Shown here one piece after another: positions 35,447-43,784 of a DNA stretch of 64,000 nucleotides. The stretch lies in the NCBI RefSeq assembly GCF_017315705.1, contig NZ_JAFLRF010000006.1, positions 50,748 through 114,747 on the forward strand, given 5' to 3'. The notes under the pieces were generated by a model. It ran no database searches. It was not told where the DNA came from and worked only from the letters and a program-made list of their open reading frames with translations. The first letter of the stretch is position 1; each line of letters starts with the position of its first letter. The position numbers and the translations under genes are program-made. The DNA is from Trinickia mobilis (GTDB lineage Bacteria > Pseudomonadota > Gammaproteobacteria > Burkholderiales > Burkholderiaceae).

Positions 35447-35549
35447 AGTAGTCCTCACTTAGCAGCTTAAAAAGCAGGTCCTTCATGGCCGGCTCGAATC
35501 ATCAACGACGGGTGCACCGGCCGTTGCTTCACACAGACAGGATTTCTGC

Positions 35550-35735
35550 CTAATGACGCAGCTCCAGAGATACGCCGTTCGTCTCCTTGCGGAAAGCGAC
35601 GTAGGCGATTCTGGCCACTGCCGCGCAGGCGATCTCGGTGTTCTGATAGTGGGGCGTCTTGATGAAAGGGCCGCACATAGGGTCGCCGCGCCGCAGGCGG
35701 GTGCGGAACTCGGTGTTTGTGTTCATGGCGCTCAT
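35550..35735 (-). pseudogene. Truncated duplicate of the HpaI-type aldolase
   Basis: The frame starts MSAMNTNTEFRTRLRRGDPM and follows the intact aldolase almost perfectly for about 38 codons (to NTEIA). It then departs into unrelated sequence and stops at 35550. The ATG overlaps the cupin stop (ATGA), so the original operon order was probably cupin then aldolase directly. The product, if made, would lack the whole barrel. Confidence 0.85.
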
Positions 35736-35750
35736 TCCGACGCAGCGGCG
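35620..35750. repeat. Direct repeat, copy B (truncated aldolase fragment)
   Basis: Near-identical to 34402-34532. It includes the overlap with the 3' end of the cupin gene. Homology ends sharply at about 35620, marking the recombination breakpoint. Confidence 0.9.
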
Positions 35751-36115
35751 AACTCGTCACGCTGGTATTCGACCAGATGGCGGTAATCCGCGCGCAGCGG
35801 CGAGAACACGTCCAGGTTGAGTACCATCTCGTCGCCGACCGGTTCGGCGTAGTGCACGACCTGCGGGGGGATGCGGATCATGCTGCCCGGGCCGCCCTCG
35901 ACCACCTCATCGCCCAGATGGAAGCGGACCCGTCCCTGCACGATGATCACCAGTTGCTCGAACGGGTGACTGTGGGGATTGATGTCCATACCGGGCGTGA
36001 GCCAGTTCATCACGCAGATCGTGTCTTCGCCACGGAAGCCGACGCGCTCGACTCCCTTGCGCACGACTTCGCGCGGCAGGTCGTTCCAGTTGTGCAACTT
36101 TGCTGTGCTGCTCAT
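35732..36115 (-). CDS. Cupin-domain protein
   Basis: A 127-residue single cupin. The metal motif one is PHSHPFEQLVIIVQGRVRF (His, His, Glu) and motif two is PPQVVHYAEPVGDEM (His). It is probably a small isomerase, dioxygenase-like or binding protein of the cluster. The reaction is not deducible. An AGGAGA site precedes the ATG. It is the first gene of the minus-strand operon. Confidence 0.88.
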   Translation of the reverse strand: MSSTAKLHNWNDLPREVVRKGVERVGFRGEDTICVMNWLTPGMDINPHSHPFEQLVIIVQGRVRFHLGDEVVEGGPGSMIRIPPQVVHYAEPVGDEMVLNLDVFSPLRADYRHLVEYQRDEFAAASE

Positions 36116-36168
36116 GTGATGTCTCCTTGATCGGTCAGCTGGGCCACGACTACATCGTATTCAGGCTG

Positions 36169-36211
36169 TCGAAACAGGCCGTGTGTTTGTTTGAGCAAAA
36201 CGATGTTTCGA
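36169..36211. promoter_or_regulatory. Possible operator upstream of the cupin operon
   Basis: TCGAAACA (36169-36176) and TGTTTCGA (36204-36211) form a perfect 8-bp inverted repeat 54 bases upstream of the cupin start. It could be a regulator site, for instance for the IclR protein at the end of the operon. The 27-base spacing is long for one dimer. Confidence 0.3.
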
Positions 36212-36408
36212 TACGGAGAAAATACTACTGACGGCGATTCCGTCTGTCAAGCGCGTTTTTCCCAAACGAGACAAGAGCTTGCCGAACATGGTGGGGTCCG
36301 TGATAACCCTGATGCGGCTCCATTTGTCGTCGCTTCTTCCTTGCCACTATATTTCGTCAGCCAACATGTTATTTCGCACAAAGACTGCAACACTCGCTGT
36401 CACGGATG

Positions 36409-36480
36409 GAATGGCTGATTCTGATGGTGGAGCCGCCGCCTGAACGTCCGACCGACGACTCATGTGAACGGCGGTTCGTG
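36409..36480 (+). repeat. Possible dispersed intergenic element, second copy
   Basis: Begins GAATGGCTGATTCTGATGG and later CGCCTGAACGTC, resembling 15982-16046. It sits directly against the 27-bp inverted repeat, so it may be a degraded element end. Confidence 0.35.
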
Positions 36481-36567
36481 TCGAGGGTTATTCGATGCCT
36501 GCCCTCATTCACCGATCGGCGAGTGCGCGCTGCCGTGTGCGGGCAGGCATCGAATAACCCTCGACAC
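36478..36567. repeat. 27-bp perfect inverted repeat with 36-base spacer
   Basis: Left arm 36478-36504 (GTGTCGAGGG ... ATGCCTGCCC) and right arm 36541-36567 are exact reverse complements. There is no T-tract and no gene between the arms. Possible explanations are terminal repeats of a tiny non-autonomous element, a recombination site, or a long RNA hairpin. Confidence 0.85.
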
Positions 36568-36692
36568 AGGACGAAACCGCTCGCGCGGTAAGGGCTCCGA
36601 TCAGGCGCTGGTGGTCAAGGAGAGGCCAGCAACGCGGTTCCGTATGTTGGCGAATGAGGCAATCCGCCTCGTTCTCCTGCAGGAGCCCCATC

Positions 36693-36745
36693 ATGACCTC
36701 ACAGGCAAACGCCAGTCCACTGCGCCAGCGCATGATCGCGCGCCT
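36693..36745 (+). pseudogene. Possible N-terminal scrap of a tyrosine recombinase
   Basis: AGGAG followed by an ATG at 36693 gives MTSQANASPLRQRMIARL. SPLRQRMI is a common opening of tyrosine recombinases of the type found in Burkholderia transposons (recall only). The frame is lost within about 20 codons where citrate lyase homology begins. Confidence 0.35.
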
Positions 36746-37955
36746 AGCTCGATTTTCCCGGTACACGCACCCCTCGTAGAGCACATGAAGACGGGCGTAG
36801 TCACTGGCGTATATACCGGCTACGCCTCGGGACCGGCCGCGGAAGCAATCAGCGCAGGTCTGCTGAAAACTCCCGCTGTCCTGCAAACACATGGGGGCCG
36901 CGCGCGGGCCATCGAGTCTGGCGAACTCCCCATTGACGTGGCTTTTGTCGCAGCGCCGACAGCTGACGACTACGGCAATTTGAACGGTGTTCAAGGACGT
37001 TCCGCATGCGGCACGCTTGGCTATGCGCAGGTCGACGCGCGCGCTGCGCGTCGCGTTGTGGCGGTCACCGACAATCTGGTCCCCTATCCCGCGTGTCCAG
37101 CCGAAATCACCCAGGATTTCGTGGATTTCGTTGTCGCTGTTCCTGAAATCGGAGATGCAGCCCAGATCGTCTCGGGCTCGACTCGGGTGACCGAGGATCC
37201 GGCAGGGCTTGAGATTGCCCGCGCCGCATCGCAGGTTATCGAGGTCTCGGGTCTGCTTGAGGATGGGTTCTCGTTTCAGACTGGCGCAGGTGGAATCTCA
37301 CTCGCGGTTGCCAAGTTTGTCCAGGAACGCATGCAGAGCAAAAAAATCCAGGGAAGTTTTGCAGCAGGTGGGATCACCGGGACCATCGTAGAGATGCTCG
37401 AAGCAGGACTGTTCAGATCCCTGTTCGACGTTCAGTGCTTCGACTTGCGCGCTGTCCAGTCGTATCGGAAGAATGCAGCGCACCAGGGCATGTCCGCGTC
37501 CCTATATGCGAATCCCTGGAACCGCGGTGCCGTGGTCAATCGCCTCGACGCAATGATTCTGGATGCTGCAGAAATCGACCTCGACTTCAATGTGAATGTC
37601 ACAACTCGCTCGGATGGCGTACTGATGGGCGGCTCCGGAGGTCACGCCGACACTGCGTGCGGCGCGAAACTGGCCATCGTCACAACCAAACTCAAGGCCG
37701 GAAACTATCCGAAGATTGTCGAAAACGTTACGACCGTCACTACCCCGGGTTCCACTATCGACGTCGTCGTTACGGAGGCCGGCGTCGCAGTCAATCCGTT
37801 CCGCGAAGAACTCGCAGACCGACTGAAGGCCGCGGGGTTGAATGTGGTTCCGATTTCCCGGTTGCACGATCTATCCCAGACCGACTCACGTCAATCGGCC
37901 AGCACACAAGACGATCGACGAATTGTGGCTATCCAACAGTATCGCGTGCGGCCTA
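36740..37955 (+). pseudogene. Citrate lyase alpha subunit (CitF-like), truncated at both ends
   Basis: From about 36745 the frame matches CitF: SSIFPVHAPLVEHMKTGVVT, HGGRARAIESGELPIDVAF, GTLGYAQVDARAARRVVAVT, GFSFQTGAGGISLAVAKFV, SFAAGGITGTIVEML, DAMILDAAEIDLDFNVNVTT and TTPGSTIDVVVTEAGVAVNP. About the first 95-100 residues are missing and no start codon is in place. Near 37950 the C-terminal RIVAIQQYR breaks off, a few residues short, into fumarase sequence. CitF-type proteins transfer CoA or ACP thioesters in citrate or citramalate cleavage. The gene is very unlikely to be functional. Confidence 0.85.
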
Positions 37956-38184
37956 CATGATTGCGATTGGAGAAGCAGCGTATCTGGTTTCGAAAGCAAT
38001 ACGAAGCGCGAAGATACTGGCATTCGAGGATCTGGGTATGGAAGCCATCTATGAGTTCGACGTCGAGGACATGCCAGTTACGGTTGCCGTGGACTCCGCC
38101 GGAACGTCTGTCCACGAAACGGGGCCGAGGGAATGGCAGGCAAAGATCGCCGGTATACCGGTCGTGAGCGAAACCTCAGCATGA
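37945..38184 (+). pseudogene. Class I fumarase/mesaconase C-terminal fragment
   Basis: The frame [38 protein letters not shown] and [20 protein letters not shown] is the end of the beta domain of class I (4Fe-4S) fumarases and tartrate dehydratases. Only about 78 of roughly 510 residues remain, fused to the tail of citF. In Burkholderia, class I fumarase can act on mesaconate and is encoded near citramalate lyase-type genes, so this may be the wreck of such an operon. Confidence 0.85.
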
Positions 38185-38300
38185 GAGGTGAATACGGCAC
38201 GAGCGCGACCTATCTGAGCGAGGTGGCGCCTGCCAATCGACGCGGCTTCTATCTCGGCTTTCTGCAGGTCAGCGTCGTCGCTGAGCTGAAGCAAAGGTAG
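38181..38300 (+). pseudogene. MHS-family transporter fragment
   Basis: A 39-codon frame, starting at an ATG that overlaps the fumarase stop, reads [20 protein letters not shown] followed by FYLGFLQV. This is the loop 4-5 signature of KgtP/ShiA-type MHS transporters. It then stops. Helices before and after are absent. It is a third scrap of the same decayed organic-acid locus. Confidence 0.8.
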
Positions 38301-38506
38301 CTGACGTAACCTCATTATGTTGCGTCCCGCAAAATATCCGCCCGCACCACAGTTTCTAGCTGCGCGCGGCCTGGCCCCCATTCTTGGCAAAATTTTCGTC
38401 CTATCGATGGCGAGGGAATAACTCATAATTTGGCTTCTTTTCAACGGATTGGACTCCCCCTCGTCGGCGCACACTGACATCGTGCCAATCGCGCAGGGAG
38501 CCTGAG

Positions 38507-38638
38507 ATGACTTTCCGTCACAACAAAAGTCGTCAGTTCGAGGTTGGCCTGCCGGACGCATCGATGTCCGAATGGAACAGTCCGTCGCCCTACTTCGAGG
38601 CGGGCATCGCAGTGTCGAACTTCGGAAGACCGAAATGA
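38507..38638 (+). CDS. Small conserved-looking protein, 43 residues
   Basis: AGGGAG eight bases before the ATG opens MTFRHNKSRQFEVGLPDASM, followed by SEWNSPSPYFEAGIAVSNFG. The stop overlaps the next small gene (ATGA at 38635-38638). Good ribosome binding site, coupling and compact sequence argue for a real gene. I do not recognise a domain; no membrane segment. Confidence 0.6.
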   Translation: MTFRHNKSRQFEVGLPDASMSEWNSPSPYFEAGIAVSNFGRPK

Positions 38639-38778
38639 GTGCCTTGACCGTAATTCTCTGCATTTGGACGATGGTAGCTATCTGCGCAATCCTCTTCATC
38701 CGCGGCGCCAGCGCGCGCGTTGAGCAAACCGCCAAATCTCCGCAACGCCGCTCGGCTCGCGTTTCAATCGCCGAGTAA
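38635..38778 (+). CDS. Small single-pass membrane protein, 47 residues
   Basis: A 47-residue protein with one transmembrane helix (LTVILCIWTMVAICAILFIRG, residues about 4-24) and a basic, Arg-rich tail, so the C-terminus probably faces the cytoplasm. It is coupled by ATGA overlap to the upstream 43-residue gene. No known family is recognised. The pair may act together at the membrane; function unknown. Confidence 0.6.
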   Translation: MSALTVILCIWTMVAICAILFIRGASARVEQTAKSPQRRSARVSIAE

Positions 38779-39126
38779 GGGCGATCAGCCTGCTAATACG
38801 GCGGCCGCCGCGACCGTTTCTTCACCCTCACCCAATTGCTTCCTTCGTTAAGTAATTGTCAGGAAGGGTCACAATGAGAAAACGCGGTGTTGCGGATACG
38901 CGGCGACGGCAATCTGCCATTCGCGGCCGGCGAGGTGCGAACAACAGGAAAGCGATATGTCTGTCGCCGCCTCAGCGAGGCCGATACGCGAATTCCCGGA
39001 ATCGAAGCGCTGCCCGACGCGCTTCCTCCGTAGGAGACTCAATTCAGCGGCGATCGCAACGAGAGGGTGCGAATGATCGCGACTCACGGCGGTACGTCCC
39101 AATTCCGGAAACCTTCACCATGCAAC
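38779..39126 (+). other. Region without a supported gene
   Basis: About 350 bases with short frames lacking support (for example 38856-39176). Probably remnant DNA leading into the IS3 fragment. Confidence 0.35.
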
Positions 39127-39225
39127 AGCCTGAAGAACGAGCGGGTACACGGCACGAGGTATTGCGCGCATCGTGAAGCCGTGGCGGACTTGTTCGAATA
39201 CATTGAAGAGTTTTATAGGAAACGC
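39127..39225 (+). mobile_element. IS3-family transposase C-terminal fragment
   Basis: The frame SLKNERVHGTRYCAHREAVA, then DLFEYIEEFYRKR, matches the end of the DDE domain of IS3-type OrfB (normally FWGTLKxExVH...LFEYIExFYNRxR). The final catalytic Glu region is present but everything upstream is gone. No inverted repeats were identified. Confidence 0.75.
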
Positions 39226-39242
39226 GAAGTGGAGATGCCGAG

Positions 39243-39581
39243 CTACGCCGGAGTGAACACCACCGCACCAACATCGGCGATGTGCGTAAAGCTTCGAAAA
39301 AACCGATACGTCTGGTCGCCGACTTTTATCCGGTTTACACCAACCTGCGTCAACTGAAGTATCTCGTCGGCCACCGCTGCCGAAATGGTCCCATGACCAG
39401 TCAAATTGTCCTCCTCGCCCCCTGGGTCGCCGAGGTAGACTAAACAGACGCCTGTACTATTGCGCATCATGACGACTCGCTTCCCCTCGTCGAGCGAGAG
39501 CTCGAGATACTTGGCCAGCGTCCGCAATGACTCTGGCGTCTGCCCCTGCGGGCTGTACGTCAAATCTGAAGCGGCAGCCAT
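39243..39581 (-). CDS. Hypothetical protein, 112 residues
   Basis: The sequence ESLRTLAKYLELSLDEGKRV, VMMRNSTGVCLVYLGD and VGVNRIKVGDQTYRFFRSF has normal composition and alternating hydrophobics, as in a small folded alpha-beta protein. No family is recognised and no clear Shine-Dalgarno precedes 39581. It lies between an IS3 remnant and the arsenic island. Confidence 0.5.
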   Translation of the reverse strand: MAAASDLTYSPQGQTPESLRTLAKYLELSLDEGKRVVMMRNSTGVCLVYLGDPGGEEDNLTGHGTISAAVADEILQLTQVGVNRIKVGDQTYRFFRSFTHIADVGAVVFTPA

Positions 39582-39999
39582 CTTGCCGTCCCCCAGTCAA
39601 AGATGCGTGTCCTGAATCGATAGCTCGCCCATAGGGCGACGATGATTCCACTATAGGCGACCTGGGCGAATTCGGAACACATTGGCAACGGCCTGCACGA
39701 TTACCAACTAGACCATATGAACCCGGGCGTATCCGCGAGACAGCAGGGGCTGCACGCTCCATGCGAGACTCGTGATGCTCGCTCCCAGTCTGGGATGCCG
39801 AACACGCGGGCCCGGGACGCCGACGAGCCACAAGTCGTCGGCCGGCCTATGTCGCGCAGCCGCCCGGTACCAACAAGGACTGTGATCGAAGTATCAGCTA
39901 CCCAACCCGCCATGTCTAACCGTAATTCGTCGGCGACAACACGAGGGCGGCGGCGGCGCAGATTGACCAGTATTTGAATACTCTTGAGGAATAGACACC
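39582..39999 (+). other. Intergenic region before arsC
   Basis: 418 bases with no supported gene. GAGGA lies just before the arsC ATG. The left boundary of the arsenic island probably lies here. Confidence 0.35.
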
Positions 40000-40422
40000 A
40001 TGAACGTCACGATTTACCACAACCCGGAATGCGGCACCTCGCGCAATACGTTGGCCATGATTCGCAACGCCGGAATCGAACCGGTCGTCATTGAATACCT
40101 GAAAACACCGCCGACCCGCGAACGGCTGGTGGAGCTTATCGGCAAGTCCGGTCTCAGCGTGCGCGAAGTTTTACGGCAGAAAGGTACGCCGTACGCGGAG
40201 CTAGGCCTTGACGACCCGTTGCTTCGCGACGATGAGCTTCTCGACGCCATGATGAAACACCCAATACTCATCAACCGCCCGTTCGTGGAGACTCCACATG
40301 GCGTGCGATTGTGCCGGCCGTCAGAATTGGTTCTGGACATCCTGCCAGAAGCGCAGAAGATTCCATTTACCAAAGAAGATGGCGAGGTGGTAATTGACGA
40401 GCACGGGCGTCGCGTGAAGTAG
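40000..40422 (+). CDS. arsC: Arsenate reductase, glutaredoxin-dependent ArsC
   Basis: A 140-residue protein of the ArsC/Spx fold: MNVTIYHNPECGTSRNTLAM with catalytic Cys11 (Cys12 in the E. coli enzyme). It also has the Arg triad region in LINRPFVETPHGVRLCRPSE and LRQKGTPYAELGL. It reduces arsenate to arsenite with glutathione and glutaredoxin in the cytoplasm. It is convergent with the arsenite oxidase genes and separate from the other two ArsC genes, which belong to a different fold. Confidence 0.93.
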   Translation: MNVTIYHNPECGTSRNTLAMIRNAGIEPVVIEYLKTPPTRERLVELIGKSGLSVREVLRQKGTPYAELGLDDPLLRDDELLDAMMKHPILINRPFVETPHGVRLCRPSELVLDILPEAQKIPFTKEDGEVVIDEHGRRVK

Positions 40423-40559
40423 CGGAACACAAGGGACGATGAACCGCAGAGGTGAAGAGTTGGCCGTCCGCTGACAACCGTAGCCGCGTGCGGCCGCCGC
40501 AGAAAGGCTGTGTGGCGCTCGAGATGACGCCGATTGCTCCCTGACCATCGGCAAAATGC

Positions 40560-40578
40560 GGCCGGCAATACACCGGCC
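40560..40578 (-). terminator. Hairpin between convergent arsC and aioA
   Basis: GGCCGG, 7-base loop, CCGGCC, placed nine bases after the aioA stop. On the minus strand it is followed by GCATTTTGCC, a weak T-run. Plausible terminator for aioBA. Confidence 0.4.
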
Positions 40579-40586
40579 ACAGCCAT

Positions 40587-43064
40587 TTATATATAACGCC
40601 GGCTCTTGAAGCTGACCGTTCGCTTGTAGTCCTCCATCGACCCGACGCGGCGGATATTCGCCCATGTCCCCTTGTAGTACGGGACGATGTTGCGGTCGGT
40701 CCACGTGGTCGTCACGTCGTCCTGGATGCCGTTGATGTGGCCGAACACCATGAAAGTCTGGTCGTGCTTTATTTCAGCCGCCGGGTACGCCATCGCGTAC
40801 GTGGACCCGAAGTCGTTGTAAACCTCGACGATATCGCCCGCACTGATGCCGAGTTCCTGTGCGTCAGCCGGGTTGATTTCGATGTAGGCCATTGGATCCC
40901 GGGCGCGGACGAACTCGTTGTACTGGTCGTGATACACCGTTTGCCAGACTTCGTTCGTACGGCCGTTGTTAATCCAGAAACGGTACTTCCCTTTCAGGTC
41001 CGCGACCAGCTTCGGCAATCCCGGCCATGGTGACGTCTTGAACTGCGCCTTGCCGTCCGGTGTATCGAACTTGCCGTCCATGTACAGCATTTCCGTGCCA
41101 ACCAGTTTGCCCCCTTCCCACGCCTTTGTTGGCAACTGCACGCCGTTGTTTGCCATCACCCGCAGGCGTTCGTAGGTAACCAGGTTGCCCGTGCTGCCGC
41201 CCTGGCTATCTATCTTTTCTACCCCCGGTTGTCCGGCGCGACGGAACCCATCGTTGAACGCATCCTCTTCGGTCTTCCAATCAAAACCGTCAAACCGCGA
41301 GGCCATCTTCTGGTTGCCGTCCTTGCGATACATGTCGCGCAGCGTGTCAGCTACACGTGCGGCGATAAGGCAATCTGGCATCGCCGTGCCCGGCGGATCC
41401 ATAAACCGCTCGGACAGACGCATGCGGCGCTCGCCATTCATCGAAGTCAGATTCATTTCGCCGGGGTGTGTCGCGGGCAGCATGAGATGCGCGGCCTCCG
41501 CCAGTTTCGTCGGATAGATGTTGATGCTCGCTACAAACAGGCCACCCTTCGACGTCGCGCCATAGATGACGTCGACCATCTGCTCGGTGGTCGCACCGCG
41601 TGCTCCCTGCATCGCGTCCTTCACGATTTGCGAGCGACGCAACACCACCTCACGCAATCCCTGCGCGTTGTTACTCGTCTGGAAGTTGTTGCACCCCCAC
41701 CAGGTCATCATCCGCCCCTTGCCGTGAATGAGTTCCTGATCGATGTATATCTTCGTGCTGCCCGGATACGGTGGTCGCGTGTATCCCTCCTGGTGGCCGC
41801 CCATGCGCACGCATCCCGTACCTCGCCGGCCAACGTTGTGCGTGGCGAGGACAAGGTCGACGAGCGACGACTGAATCAGATAGTTGTCGTTGCCCCAGAT
41901 GATGCCCTTTTCATAGGTGTGCATCGTCCGTGGCGACTGACCCGGCGCCTTCGGCTTGTACGACCATTCCGCCGCCGCCCGAATCTTTTCGACGGGCACG
42001 CCGGTAATCTTGCTGCATTCATCCAGGGACAGGCTGTTCGCCTTTACGGCGTCGTCGAACCCGTTCGTGTGAGCCGCGATGAAGTCGCGGTCAATCCAGC
42101 CCTGCTGGACCACGTAGGTAAAGAGTCCGTTGAAGAGCGCGACATCCGTACCCGGCTGGATATCCAGATGCAGCACGTTGTCCTTTCCGGCGACCTGCTC
42201 GGCGACCGCGATGGTCGGGGTTCGTCTCGGGTCGACGAATACGACCTTCGTCTTCGGGAACGTCTCACCCGGGAACCACTTCCTTTTCTTGTCGAGCGTG
42301 CCACCCTGCAGGTTGGGCACCCAGTGATTGAGGAAGTAGTTCGTCTGCGTTTCATACGAGTTGGCGCCAATGGACCAGATGACGTCGGCTACTTCCGCGT
42401 CCTCGTACGAATTGTTCAGCTCGCCGATGCCCATTTCGCGCGTAGCGTGACACTCCGAGTTATAGGCCGGGCGATTGTGGATGCGCACCATCGGCGTCTG
42501 CAGTGCCGTGAACATCAGCTTGCCGGTACCCCATGTGTTCTCGAATCCGCCACCGGCGCCGCCGTGGTCGAAACAAGAGAACACGATGCCGTTCGGCCCG
42601 TCCTTGTCGAGCACCTTCTTCATCAGGCCGGCATAGAGCGCCATCGCGTCGTCCCAGTTCGTATCGACCCACTGGTCGCTCATGAACACTCGAGGATTCC
42701 TCAGCCGCTCCTGCGTGATGCCGTCCGGCGTATACATGTAGGTAGCCATCTTGCCGCCACGCGTCGAGCTCAGGCCGCTGTTCACGACACAGCTCTTGTC
42801 GGGGACGATCATGATGGTATGACGCGAGCCGTCGTGGTCCGTGACCACGTTTTCCATGGCAGGCGTCATGATGAGCGTGAGCGGCGGCAACTGCTTGCGA
42901 AAGTCCACGCCAAGCGCATTCTGACTCGGTGCGCGACCACCTTCCTGGTCTTCCGGCCACTTGTACACGTGATACCCGCACCCGACGATGCAGAAGTGGC
43001 AGGTCATATTGGTTCGCTGGGCCGTGACCGGCGGTAGCGCAATGCGGTCCTTGTCCTTAGCCAT
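40587..43064 (-). CDS. aioA: Arsenite oxidase large (molybdopterin) subunit
   Basis: An 825-residue DMSO-reductase-family enzyme of normal AioA length. Near the N-terminus Cys22-x2-Cys25-x3-Cys29 ([16 protein letters not shown]) binds the 3Fe-4S cluster, and the following [13 protein letters not shown] has Ser where related enzymes have the fourth Cys. Many molybdopterin-binding tracts follow ([58 protein letters not shown]). The ATG at 43064 has GAGGAG upstream; an earlier start at 43091 would run back into aioB. It oxidises As(III) to As(V) in the periplasm, exported with AioB. No cytochrome c gene follows. Confidence 0.97.
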   Translation of the reverse strand: MAKDKDRIALPPVTAQRTNMTCHFCIVGCGYHVYKWPEDQEGGRAPSQNALGVDFRKQLPPLTLIMTPAMENVVTDHDGSRHTIMIVPDKSCVVNSGLSSTRGGKMATYMYTPDGITQERLRNPRVFMSDQWVDTNWDDAMALYAGLMKKVLDKDGPNGIVFSCFDHGGAGGGFENTWGTGKLMFTALQTPMVRIHNRPAYNSECHATREMGIGELNNSYEDAEVADVIWSIGANSYETQTNYFLNHWVPNLQGGTLDKKRKWFPGETFPKTKVVFVDPRRTPTIAVAEQVAGKDNVLHLDIQPGTDVALFNGLFTYVVQQGWIDRDFIAAHTNGFDDAVKANSLSLDECSKITGVPVEKIRAAAEWSYKPKAPGQSPRTMHTYEKGIIWGNDNYLIQSSLVDLVLATHNVGRRGTGCVRMGGHQEGYTRPPYPGSTKIYIDQELIHGKGRMMTWWGCNNFQTSNNAQGLREVVLRRSQIVKDAMQGARGATTEQMVDVIYGATSKGGLFVASINIYPTKLAEAAHLMLPATHPGEMNLTSMNGERRMRLSERFMDPPGTAMPDCLIAARVADTLRDMYRKDGNQKMASRFDGFDWKTEEDAFNDGFRRAGQPGVEKIDSQGGSTGNLVTYERLRVMANNGVQLPTKAWEGGKLVGTEMLYMDGKFDTPDGKAQFKTSPWPGLPKLVADLKGKYRFWINNGRTNEVWQTVYHDQYNEFVRARDPMAYIEINPADAQELGISAGDIVEVYNDFGSTYAMAYPAAEIKHDQTFMVFGHINGIQDDVTTTWTDRNIVPYYKGTWANIRRVGSMEDYKRTVSFKSRRYI

Positions 43065-43080
43065 TTTCAGCTCCTCGAAC

Positions 43081-43608
43081 TCAAAGAACATTGGCCTGAC
43101 GGCCGTATATCAACCCTTCGATGCCCACTGCGGACACGGTGCCCGTCTTTTCGTCGTAGCGAAGTCGCACACGCGGAAGATTTTCCGTAGCCTGCCCGGC
43201 GATCATCTGCCCAGCCTTCTCGGCATCGAACATGCTGAAATGGCACGGGCACTTGAATACCTTCGTCGAGGCGTCGTACGTGACAGGACACCCCATGTGC
43301 GTGCACATCGCGCTATAAGCGACGATGTCGCCATCGGGACCCACGCCGCCAGGTACTCGGCTACCCACTTTGAGGGCCGTACAGGGTGATGCTGCGTCGG
43401 GATAGGTGAAGGAGACCGGCGTGTTAAGCGCCATGCGTCCCACCTGAGCCACGACCTTCGTCGGATACGGAAGATTCGTCTTACTTGTATCCACAGCGGC
43501 CGCTGCAGCGACGGCTTTCGGCGCCAGGGCCGTTGCCGCCGTTGCGGCGACCGAGCCAGCACCGATTTTCAGGAATGTCCGGCGCGCGATTTTCAACTCT
43601 GCTGGCAT
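43081..43608 (-). CDS. aioB: Arsenite oxidase small (Rieske) subunit
   Basis: A 175-residue Rieske protein. The twin-arginine signal (ARRTFLKIG, Arg9-Arg10) exports the folded complex. Cluster motifs are CTHMGC and CPCHFSMFD, including both extra cysteines for the disulfide seen in some but not all AioB proteins. It passes electrons from AioA to a periplasmic acceptor. Its stop is 16 bases before the aioA start, so they are co-transcribed. The sigma-54 promoter at 43663-43677 drives the pair. Confidence 0.96.
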   Translation of the reverse strand: MPAELKIARRTFLKIGAGSVAATAATALAPKAVAAAAAVDTSKTNLPYPTKVVAQVGRMALNTPVSFTYPDAASPCTALKVGSRVPGGVGPDGDIVAYSAMCTHMGCPVTYDASTKVFKCPCHFSMFDAEKAGQMIAGQATENLPRVRLRYDEKTGTVSAVGIEGLIYGRQANVL

Positions 43609-43662
43609 GGCCTCCTCCTTTGCTTGAATCTTGCAGGTGTTGTCGTTAGCATCGATTCAACG

Positions 43663-43677
43663 GCAAGAGGTGTGCCA
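43663..43677 (-). promoter_or_regulatory. Sigma-54 promoter of aioBA
   Basis: On the minus strand TGGCACACCTCTTGC has GG and GC separated by exactly 10 bases, a near-consensus -24/-12 element. The start site would be near 43652, about 44 bases before the aioB ATG. This agrees with the AAA+ sigma-54 activator AioR encoded next door. Confidence 0.88.
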
Positions 43678-43744
43678 CCTGGCTCGACCTTTGCTGAGAG
43701 GCCCGCGCGCGGTAGCGTTGCCGCCGCCAGGCTGCTGGACAGCA

Positions 43745-43758
43745 TTACCGTCCGGTAA
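43745..43758. promoter_or_regulatory. Candidate AioR upstream activator site
   Basis: TTACCG-TC-CGGTAA is a dyad of two 6-base arms about 95 bases upstream of the predicted aioB start site, a normal distance for a sigma-54 enhancer. It lies in the divergent aioB-aioX intergenic region. Assignment to AioR is inference. Confidence 0.5.
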
Positions 43759-43784
43759 CGGTTCGTGATGGGGAGTGAGCCGTT

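Noticed and set aside
33798-35470. Two long plus-strand frames across the aldolase and FAH genes
   Set aside because: Antisense shadows of two well-supported enzymes on the minus strand.
36191-36418. A 75-codon plus-strand frame in the cupin promoter region
   Set aside because: No family features; covers probable regulatory DNA and the start of a repeat.
41229-43037. A 602-codon open frame on the plus strand opposite aioA
   Set aside because: It is an antisense shadow of aioA in high-GC DNA: composition is Arg/His/Val-rich without a family pattern, and aioA has all expected motifs.
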